Assembly: GCA_022457155.1 (NCBI GenBank)
Contig: JAJGOT010000091.1
Location: 679,501-743,500 of the forward strand
Origin: Cladopsammia gracilis
Taxonomy: Eukaryota > Cnidaria > Anthozoa > Scleractinia > Dendrophylliidae
Length of the DNA: 64,000 nucleotides
Direction: 5' to 3'
The stretch's first letter is position 1; each line of letters opens with the position of its first letter. Positions 35,201-47,200 of this stretch are shown here, in pieces. The position numbers were made by a program, and so were the translations under genes. Under the pieces are notes generated by a model. It did no database searches. It was not told where the DNA came from and saw only the letters and a program-made list of their open reading frames with translations.

Positions 35201-38200
35201 ATACCTCATTTCTTTCTTTAAGTTTTGTAATCATAACAATAATAGGACACTGGTGATGCCAGATCATTCTCCAAAAGTCTTTAACTGTACATGATAAAGG
35301 ACCTATAACAATAACAGTCTGCAGTTACAAACAATCAACCTGCAACTCAGTCTCAAAAGGAGTACAGCAAGAGGCTCCAAGAAGCCTATACTCATGTGCA
35401 TTGGTAAGAACGTTTTATGGTATACATATTTTAAACAAGACAAGAAGATGTCAGACATGGAGAAGAGTTATTCCTTTCATTCAATCATCATTCCTTTAAA
35501 CCATGTTGTTACTATTGAATGTTTTATAAATGAAGGCTGTCCCACAAGGAAGCCAGTAATTCTTCGTGTTACATGTACCGGTATATATACCTAACATGAA
35601 CAATAGCAATGTAACAAAAGGGTTGTAGGAGATGGTGTCATGACACTTCACTAACGCTGTTTTGTAACACTGTTTTGTCAAGAAACCCAAAGTGTATAAT
35701 GGCAAAGCTATGACCCGGAAGGGCAAACTTTAACTCATGCTGCTCTGCGCATGAGTAACAAATTAAAACATCATTCTACAGCTAAATAAACAATATACCC
35801 CTTGAATAAAATGAGAGATTCAGTAGAAAAGTAAAAAATCAAAAAGGTACCTTGTGTTGCTATATAAGCTTGTTTTCGACTCTCATAACCCTGAAAAGAA
35901 ATTCATTGTTAGGAGTGACTTCACCTAGCTAAACCTGCAATGCAAGACAAACCTTGAAATCTATACACCTTATTGGGTAGTTTAACAGATAATACAGGCT
36001 TTTTTATTCCACTGAAATTCCTTTTATAGCTTTTGTGTCTTCAAACTGGGACACTAGGAATTTGTAATACGACAATGACAATAATCTACTGTGTAATATG
36101 GTTGGATATTTTCCATGTTCTCTTTTCTTTTTAAGGTAAAATAACATCACAGTCAAATGACCTGAAAGAAAAAACAAAACCCTTCTCTTTTGCAATGAGT
36201 TTTGCCCCCCCCCCCCCACCCCCCAAAATCAATGTTGAGAGCTACAAAGCATTCTGGATACATAGGCCCAAGGGGTGGTGGTGATCTATAAATGGCCACA
36301 AAATCACCTTACCTTCAAAAAATTTGCATTTATGTAGATAGACAATGGATCTCCAGGTATTTCTGGTAAATTTACTCTCGTTCTAGAATCTAAAACAGAT
36401 AAAAGCATTATTAATAGTTACCATAAATGCTTGAATTAGTGCCCAGCTTCAAATACATGTAAGTGCCCAACATCAAATTAGCACCCCCAAGGCTAAAAGT
36501 ATTAAATAAAGGCCCCCCCATTCTAAAAAATTCAAACCAGATTTTTTGGTCAAATGGATCATGCCCGTAGTAAGCCCAGTTAACCCTAACCCTAACCCCC
36601 CCCCCCCCAACCTCCCCCCTCTAAAAAATTCAAACCAGATTTTTTGGTCAAATGGATCATGCCCATAGTTAGCCCAGGAGCAGAAAAATGTGGATGAACT
36701 CCTCAATATATGATAATGTATAATGAAATGATAAAGTGTGGCTATGCAGCTAAAACTCCTGTGGTATTGTTTGTCATGCTGTACAACTTTTGAGTCTGTA
36801 GGTGAAATCCTACAGTGTGACAATTCAAATGAAAGCTACTGAGCAGCACTTTCCTTCAGTGCTGTTTATTATGCTGTACAAGATGGCTCTTAAACGTTTG
36901 GGTCCCTGCATTAAACCCCACAATGTGACCATTCAAATGAAAGCTTTTTAGCAGTACTTTTTTGAGGTGCTGTTTATTATTCTGTGAAGCGTGGTTCTAA
37001 TTTTTTAATCTTTGGATGAAATCCTTGTTGATGACCATTCCATGGTGCTCAAATTTAATAAAATAACTCAGACATATAACAACTTACTTGGTAAAATAAA
37101 TGGATATCTATTTCTGTAGCTTGAACCAGGTAGTCTCTCATCAGGAGGTGGATGGTTCATGGGCATTTCCTGTGTGCACAAAGAGAACTATTTTCGGGAA
37201 CATTGATCAATCAAGTACCAAAGAAAAGAAAGTTTTAGAATATGTAATCCTGACTTACCCAAAATTCTGCATAAAGTTGCTTTGAATTATTTACACAATC
37301 TTCTAATTCATTGTAGGTTAAGGGTCTGGATTTAGAAGCCAGCTTTTCTTCAGTGGGACTGCAAAAAAAAAAGAACAATAAAAAGTAATGTCACAGCAAA
37401 CGATCCTAAACTTAAATGAAAAACAGTATTAAGGTATTAGTCATTGGGCACCCAGTCATAATATTAATAAGCTGAGCAGATAATCAGAACTGCAGCAAAG
37501 CAGTATTAATTTTAAAATATAAAATTAATAAAGTTCTGTGGCTGTTGTCAACTGAAGTCAAGGTTTTCATTGCAACGCTTTGTAATTGGCTAAAAATCTA
37601 CTGTAACTTGCTTGACTGTATGTGTTTCCCCGTTCAACGTCAGTTACATGTATTTGCTTCAAGTGCCGAATAATTCATTGGATTGTCTGTGTCTGTTGTG
37701 ATTGGCCAGTTGGAATAATTACTTTGGTTTTGGTTTTTATGACACTCAAGTGAAACTGCTCTAACTAATTGCGTTTGCACAATCTTAACCTTCTGTTGGG
37801 TGTCCTGTGTAGTACAAGAATTTGGTTTTATTGACTGAGTCGATAAGGTTAATTAGCCACCGTAAAAAGATTGAGAAAGCTGACGTTTCGAGCGCTAGCC
37901 CTAGTGATTTTAATAGATCGTTTGGGTCCCGTTATTTTGTCCGCGTTGTGAATGAAAGGACAAGTGTTGCATCGTGTGCGTGCGCATTTACAAGTTCCCG
38001 GTTCATCGTCAGATTTCAGTGTACTCGTAACTAGAAAGTTGCCTATGTTTTTGTCACGTTTGAATGAAATTAGTGGGGGGTTGTGAAAAAATTCTGCCAG
38101 TTTCAGGGTTGTTTTGGAGCAATTTGAAATTTTTTAAAATGATGCTTTTGACTGTGTGATTGTGTGGGTGGAAAGTGAGGGTGAATGGAATTCTCTTGTT

Positions 38201-41200
38201 CTCCTCCTTCTGTGATGTTTGTAGTCACTGATCGTTTCACATGCACCTCCGTAAATGTTATCTACTGCATAACATGTACTTTTTGCAAAAAGATATACAT
38301 TGGCGAAACAGGGAGGAGACTGGGCGACCGTTTTCGAGAACATCTCCGTTGAAAAAAATGACAAAGAAACATCCAAACCAGTCGCGCATCATTTCAATCT
38401 TACTAACCATTCTAAACAACACATGACAATCTGCGGCGTTTCCCTACACCAGGGCAACACAGAAAGCCGTAAAAACTTAGAACAAAAAATCATCTTTCAA
38501 ATCGGCACTCTCAAACCCCACGGAATCAACGAACGCTTTTCATTCAACTTATTTACATTTGTTTTTCACTATACCAAATTTCCACCAATGGCGGAGCTCC
38601 ACCTACTATATAAAACCACACACTACCCACAATCCCTTGATTCGCTCCGACGAAGGGCTAGCGCTCGAAACGTCAGCTTTCTCGAATCTTTTTACGGTGG
38701 CTAATTTATCTTATCGACTCAGTCGATAAAACCAAATTCTTGTGTTTCACCCCCACCGACGCAGCACCATGGTTTCTCTAGAAACTAACCCCATTCATTT
38801 GTCCTGTGTAGTAGCCAGATTTAATTCAGATTTCCTCTGGTTCAACGCCACTTGACTTCCCCCCCCCCCCCACCTCTGTTCTTTTCAGGGGCAAACCAGA
38901 CAGGAACTGGTATCTACTCTGACATGTCCTCGAACGTTTTCACATCCCTTCTTTTGTGCTAATGCATTTTCCTAATGATTGATTACTACTATCATAATTA
39001 TGACAACCATACATGTATATACTGCAAGTAAAAGTAAAATCTTCACTAAGAGAAGTAACTGAGCAGAACTGGCCCATTCCTATACAGTAGATCAATGCTT
39101 TGCATATGTTGTTAAATTTATTAAATGCTGAAAATTTTGTGCACCTTTCTAGGATACTTGGGACAGGAGAACCGGTTCCTAATTCTGTTGCTGATGATCT
39201 AAGATCCAGAACTAGAGAAGCTTTTGAGCCACGCCTAGAAAGAAAAACACCACCACCATTAAATCTTGTACACCTAGCATGCATTACAATAATTACAGAG
39301 CTCTCAATAGAAAAAAATTATAGCCTGCCATATCAGAGACGATCAGAGACGTAGAACACAGGAAAATTGACTAAAGTTTGGGAGATCCTTACATGGTAAT
39401 ACTTTAACTTTTATTTGTTTACATCAAACCTTTAGCAAGAGTGAAGACAGTGAATCATTGCTTTATTGTTTTTAACTTTCATACTTTTGAACCTCTGACT
39501 TTCATGTAGCCTGTGAACAGGCTTCCTTGTGGGGGTACGACGAAAGTAGAAAGTAATTCTCTGAATTAGTATCATGCACTTTACTTTGTATTATCTTGAC
39601 CTACATGTACACTTGCACATAAATTTTTATTTTTAATCTTGGCGTGATGGTAGTACCGTTGTCAAGTCAGATGTACATGTACATGTAGATGTGAATAACA
39701 CTGACAGTACAGCAATCTAACCTATGGATACAGATCTTTCTCCTCTCCCAACCCCTACATTGTAGGGCCAGTATTTGGCATTTAAAAGGGAATGGAGTGT
39801 GAGAAGAGGTCATGTCTACTGGCTAACAGCAATATAACAGTCATATCTACCGGCTATAACAGCAATGTATAATGGTCATATCTACTGGCTAACAGCAATA
39901 TAACAGTTATATCTACTGGCTATAACAGCAATATAACAGTCATATCTGCTGGCTAACATTAATCGTTTAAAAAGAATGCTGTGTCTCCTAACCTGTCTGA
40001 GAGCGAGAGATGAGAGCCTTTCCATTTCCTTGGCTTAGGAGGTAATCCTGGTATTGCGTAGACTCGACCAGCATCTGGCTGAATCATGCTTGCAGACATG
40101 GTGTTTGTGGGATCAACGGCAGGATACAGGAGTTTCTCTGGGTCAAGCTTCTGTGCACGATGTTCCTCTTCAGCTTTTGCTTCTAGACGCCGCCGACAGA
40201 ACAACTGTCAGAGATAAAGGAATTAATCACACATATCTCTCAGCTTTCTTTATATAAACATTGTTCCTTGCTCAAAGAGCTGTCAGTAGTAGCCATGAAA
40301 AGTGTTTAAAATACATGCATGTTTTAGAGTAATTTTCAAAAACTGTGAAACATTTAGTGAAACTTGGAATAAGCATGGCAAAGACATTGAATCTTCACCA
40401 GACAACAAAATAATCATATGAAAACCGAGGATACTCATTGGAAAAAATGTTTGGATTAATAAATATGGCAGACCTTTTGCTTACAACTGTAACATTATTT
40501 TCCTTTGCGATGAATGCAACACAAATTATAATTATTTTTTCAGTTTGACCACAGTTGCGTAAAGAGAGTGTCAAATCTATGACAACTTGCTTACAACTGT
40601 CAGATACAACACAAAAAAGCTATATGATTTTGAAGTGTGCTTTCAATGGTAATTGCCCATAAGCAGTGGTTCAACTAACAAAAAAAATATGAAATACATA
40701 TACTGTAACTTTCATTATTTAGTGTCAACACCATGCTGTGACTTACCAAGCAGACAGTAGCCAGAAAGATAAGAATAACAGTCACCCCAGCGACCACTGC
40801 TACCGGGAACCACATCTCTTGGTAAACTGCCAGATCTATCTCAGGGGTGTCCTGTTAATGATGTAAAATGGTCAGAGGATTAGCAATGATGAGAGTATAG
40901 CTACCAACAACTTTTCAGAAAGACATTAAAAGCTAAGCTATTCAAAGAATTATTTACTGGATCCTTAATCTACTTATTTGACTTTGACAAACTGCTTTCA
41001 TGAGCCTCAATTCTCCTAAAGAAACTCCAAAAAAAAACAAAGGAAAAAACAAGTGGTATTTTTAGGATTTTTTATACATGTAATGTCATCATTTTTGGTC
41101 AGTCAGACCTACTCGCATAAAATTTGGGAAAGAAAGTTGCATTTTGGAGATTTATTTGCAATATTTTTAGATAAACAGACATTGGGGTCTCAGCCGGTAA

Positions 41201-44200
41201 GGAAGACCAATTTTTCAAAATTAGGGTCGCCTTTCAGATACCTTATCTCGGAAACGAAGTCGGTGACCCCCTCATTTTTTTGCATTTGACACAAACAACT
41301 CATAACCTAGCTGTAGCAAAAGTTTAATAAAAAAAATCAATGTTAGAAGATTTTCACGCTAACGTCCTTAAAAGCATCAAAAAGCAATTCTCACCTTCAC
41401 TCCATAAGCAGTGATGTTAAACTCCCGCACAAATGGTTGCATGCTTGGGCTGTCCAGGGTTTGGATCATTTTGTTGGCAGGAATAAATACATTAGGTTCC
41501 CACTCAGACCCCATGGCCTTAACCATATCTTTCTCACAGTACAATTCAACTTGGATCCTCTTAACAGAGATCTACAATTGAAACAATTAATTTTACTGAT
41601 AACAGAACAGTTCAGAATGGTTCACTTGAGAAAATTTCCCAATACATTCAATAGATCCAAGAGATGGTCTTCACAAGTTCAGACAAAGGTTAGTTGTTAT
41701 TAATTCCAGTAGATAAATTGATTCCCTCCCCCGCCTATGAATTATCAAATCTAGTAGATAAATGGATGCCATCCCCTGCCTCCGAAAAAAAAAATGCATC
41801 TATAATAGATTTAAAAGGGTAACTGAGCCTTGATAGACACAAACACAGTGGAAAATGTTGCAAAAATCCAGTTAAAATAATATCATAAACCTCTGAAATC
41901 ATTAATAACATCACAAAGTTGGAAAATAAGAGCCTTCCCCCCTTCAGAAAAAAGATGAAATAAAATTATTGATTGCCTGAATAATTTTATAATGAGGATA
42001 AGGAGAGGGAAATTTGGGATTTCACTCTCCGTATTCAAATTCACTCAGTCTTTTTTTCTAAGACTGCACATCTTCAAGTATGCTGAGTCAACTCACACAG
42101 TCCATCTTCTCAGCTCTTAAAGTATAAATTCAATCATTAATTTCCCTTTTGTGGTATTTATACTTACTGGGAAGACATGAAGGATTACACAGCTCTGCTC
42201 ATGAAGACCTAAGCTTTTTGAGAGGAGAGATGTAAACCTTTTTTTTGAGGCCTCACTGAAGTTCTTTAGACCAATGGCAATGTTCTGAAAAAAAAAAACA
42301 ATTATAACAACAATACAATGTAAGTCGGCCATGTTTATGTAAAATATTTTATTTATATTGCAATTCATCCCCACACTGAAAGTATTATAATTATAACTTG
42401 TCCCGAAGGACCCAACTACCGGGTAGATAAACATCAGTGCAAAACAATATACCATTAAATAATATTATTATTGTCAGTGATAACTAATATTTATTTACCC
42501 AAGGATGTAAATGGACATAAACCTTGAATGAGTAACATTACATTCTCTTACTTCATGTATTATTTTAAAAGTACTTCTTTTGGAGAGGACAAGTGGGTCA
42601 GTGTGTGTTTTCTTACCCATAAACCTTCAGGTAAGCTGTGGGCATACATTTAGGTGTGGGAGGAAACAAAAATATTTTTAATGTTTTCCACTCAACATCA
42701 ATTAGGGCCACCATCCATCAAGACAGCTGGTTGTTAAATGTTTCTTAAGTGTAGAGGATCTTGTACAGACAATAACCACTTTCTTTTTATTAACAATACG
42801 CAACAGAATCTTGAGAACTAAAACTTCCTGTAACTCGAACCTTGTGCTAAATTCAACATTTTGCACTTTCGATAACTCAAACAGTCTTGCATTTGCCCTG
42901 ATGGTTTGAGTTATCAACATTCTATTGTAATTTGATAATTTCAACTGAGTTGACTATTAATAAGTACCTTATTATAGGAAATTAACAATGCACGTTGACA
43001 ACGCGAAGAAAATTTAAGTTACACTAAATTAACGCGAATTTTTCAAAAGTTAGGTTCACATGCATTACATTAACGCAAATTTTTCGATAAGCATCCAACC
43101 TCGTTCCCAGGCAATGAGGTTGATAAGCATCTTGCTTTATTTACTGCGATTTTCATAATTCTGCAAACTCACACTTTACATTTCTGAACGCCAAACTGCG
43201 CTTTGGCTTCCATCAATAAAACCTTCCAAGACAAGTACACGCCGGATGTTTCTAAGTTTTTTAAAGCCGAAAATTTGGTTTTGAAGCCTAACTAGACCCT
43301 ATCAATTCAAAAGATCTTTCAAAGCCTCCGTGAAATGTGACTCTGAAGAACCAATAGAGGAGTCATGAACTAATAAGGTTTCCTAACGAAATAAAGGTGC
43401 TTTAAAATAACAATGCTGTAAAATAGCGTGCATTAAATTTACATTGACATTAATTAAGATACATTAAATTAACGCCAATTTTGTAAAATCGCGTTGATAA
43501 AGTGCATTGTTAATTTCCTATAATAAGGTAAATAGACCACTGCATCTAAAGAGATTCAAAAGTTGATATATTTTGAGTTTTAGCCCTTCATCAGAATGAC
43601 AAAAGGGTTATATAACCCTTTCACTTCCAGAGTCAATTATGGAGACCTGTAATTTAGTTCTACTGTGAGTCTGTGGTAGTTTCTTGGTGTTGCGGATGGT
43701 GTGATCACCAAATGACGTAAAACAAAAGATTCAAAAGACACTGAACAATACCCACACCACAACACAAAAGCTAACCAACAATGGCTTCCGCAACACCAAG
43801 AAACAGCCAAGTCTGTGGACATAATCCTATGGTGTGACGGTTCAAATGAAACCTCTTTGGCAGTATTTTTGCATGGGCAACATCAATTCAGGATTTCAGA
43901 TCAAAATAAAATGGAAAATTATGCGGCATTTTCAGGGCAGATTGTTCAGCAAAACAGGACTATTAGCAAATTAATTAAATAAATGAAAAGAAAAATTGAC
44001 TGTAATTAATGGAAAGAAAATCAACTGTCAGTTACAACCGGTATTCGCAAGCACGAACGTTACAGAAACAAAGCCCACCTTAGTCAACCAACAATGAGTT
44101 GTTTATGAATTTAAATGTAATTTGTGCTATACGAATAATATAGGCAACACAAGCCGCCATCTCCACTTATGCATAGACGAACATATATACTCTGCAATCA

Positions 44201-47200
44201 GGAAACATCTTAAGGAGAAACATAATCAAAAGCCGACCAATCCCCAGGAGCATTTGCCATCTTAAAGAAATGCTGTGGGAAGTTTGAGTGCCATATCTAT
44301 GAGAGGCTTCTGATAAAGAAAAAGAGACCAACTCAAACAGACTCCATTCCAGTGAAACTTTTCACTTGATTCATTTCTTTTCACACCTAGGTTATTTCGT
44401 AGTACTTTCACAAATTCATCCTTATATATATATCGCCACCTATCTTGCAAAAATTATCATTTGATAATGATGACACACTGTCGTCTTAATTTTGCTCATT
44501 TTCATTATTAAATGTGTTACAAAATCTTCAGTTATAAGAAATTGTAGATAAAGCATATTAACTGGCCCCAGAACAAAAGAGAGAAATTTTAGGTGCTGTA
44601 TAGATCACATTGTATTACATGACGTACAGGTTGCTGACCATAAATGAGCCAATAGTCATTCACATAATTTTTGTAATTCAGAGGCAGCATGCATGTCTCA
44701 GAATGCCTCACTGTATTGGCTGAGAAAACAACAGAACAATGGACCCTTGCCCTGAAAACAATACATCTGGTCTGCATGATACCCAGGTCCAATGAAATTT
44801 GAGGTTCTGAAGAGGTGCATGGCACCTGGTAATTCATGTTGTTTTGAGTTTCTTTTCAAGTTTTCAGCCAGAGTTTTTTAGTTTTTCTGACATAAGCATA
44901 GTGATAAGGTAAAATGAATGGGTAAATCCTTAATACAGGGGTAGTTTTTGTTCACTTCATGCAATTTTTGAAGAAATTTGTGCTGATTAGTAAATTATGC
45001 GATTTGAGGCCAATTGTTTGTAATGTGCAGTTCCAGAAAATATCCATACTCCCCCCACAGAAGGTTTTTTGTTTAGCACCCCCCATCCCCCCAGGAAATT
45101 CCAGTTTAGCTTCATACATTGCTTCTAAAATGTTGGCTTTTAAGACCCCCCTCCCCCTAGGAATTTCCAATGACCTTCTGTGGGGTGGGTATGGATTTTT
45201 TCTGGAACTACACAATGGCACCATCACATAATATCAGAAGCTCTGCATCATGTGTCCACCGCTGAAATTGGAATGAGTGAAGAAAAAACGAACAGGGAAT
45301 GGAGGGGTGGGGGCTGGGTTCATTTTGTTTTGTGTTGTTCCAACATTTTTGCTCGCCTCCACTATCTGAGAGCCTGTAACTGCCTACAACATCACATACA
45401 GCAAATCCAAACTAGAATGATGAAGTATATTTAAAAGTGGACACACACTGCAATCTTGTTGCACGTAATGTCAAGGGAGCCTATAATTTATGCTTCTGTG
45501 CATGGAAACATGTCTGACAAAACCTTCAAAATATAATTCAGACAGGTTAAACAATTGGTCGGCCAATGTCTAATGTCCATCGCAGTCAGCAATAAAAAAT
45601 ATGTAATAAGAAACAGTAATATTTATTACTCATGTGTAAAGCACAATGAGTTAAAAAATACCCTTTGTTTTTCTTTTTTTATTACTTATGCACATAGTGG
45701 CACGAGTTAAGGTTTGCCCTCCATTTTTCTTAATTTTTTTCTGTTTCACGATTTTGCATGCAAATTAATGCAGGTTCTTTGTCATTTACACTTCCTGTTC
45801 AGTGACTTCCGGCTACTCTCACTTCCACACTACTGAAGTGTCACAACAGTGTCTCCTATCACCCTACTTACATTCCTAATGTTCACGTTAGGTATATATA
45901 ACACTTAGAAGAATCACTGGCTTCATTGTGGTACAGCCTTTATTTACAAAACATTCAAAAGTAAACAATGTGGTTTGCAGGAAAGATGACTGAATGAAAG
46001 GAGTAACTCTTCTCCATGTCGGACATCTTCTTATCATGTTTAAAATATATCATAAAACTTTCTTATGCATGCGCATGAGTATAGGTTGCTTGGAGCCTCT
46101 TGTTTTTATTATCATTATTTTTTGGTCACGATTTTGCATGCAAATTTATGTCCGCATATTTTAAATTGTGCACTTCCGGTTCATACATGTAGCTTTGCCA
46201 TTTACACTTCCTGTTCAGTGACTTCCGGCTACTCTCACTTCCGGTAAAACAGCGTTTCTGAAGTATTGAATAATCATGCGAAAAGCAACAAAAACTTTGG
46301 ACTTGTTCTTTGTGCAATTTTTCTCGGAAATAAATGTTAAAATAAAATGACTTCTGATGTTCGTAATGGATTGAAATTTGGCAAGATGAGTAAGAAAGTC
46401 TAATAGTACACGAAAATGTAAGAAAAAGAAAATCAAAAATTTGATCATGGGGGCACTTTAAAGATTACTGATGCATGAAAAGCATTTTAACAAGCTGTAA
46501 CCTGATGAGGAACTGTTGTGTTAAAATAGGTTATAAATTGTAAATGAAAGGACCACTCGACAAATTCGAAATACTGGATCCCTGGGAGAAAGATCTGATC
46601 AGCGAAATTAATTAGAAACAAATGAAATGAAAGGCTGATCGTACAGTAAAGGAATATATTTTAACTGATTAATTTTGAACAGCACGGCCGTTCTTCATCC
46701 CGGTATAACCGTACTAAAAGAAAAACGTCAAATATAAATTTAAAACAAGCAAAAGATATGAAATTACATATGACATGATGAAACGATAAAAAAGGACACT
46801 ATAAAAAATATTTACATGAATATTAAGTTTCGTGGCGTCTGTTTAAAATAGGTTCTTTAATTAAATTTCAGACCTTATCTCCAAACTTTAGACAGTTTAC
46901 TATCCTGGGATCTCTACTTCTTAATCAATATACCATCTCTCAGTTATTGAACAAAGCAAGACAAATTAAAACAGATATTCTGCTTGATTTCTATATTGGA
47001 AATATTCCAGTCATATGCATTACATTCACAAGAATGTTTACTGAGATGTTCAACACAACGATTGGCGGCAGGATATTGACAAAGGAGGCTACTCATGATA
47101 CTACATGTAAGTGCAATGACATTTCATTGTTAATCAAAACAAAGCATGCTGTATTAGAAACGTCAGTGTACATACAATGTATTAAGTAAACTCAAAATAT

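Noticed and set aside
38300..38704. 134-codon open frame as a host gene
   Set aside because: It is the second frame of a Penelope-like endonuclease and runs into the element's inverted arm.
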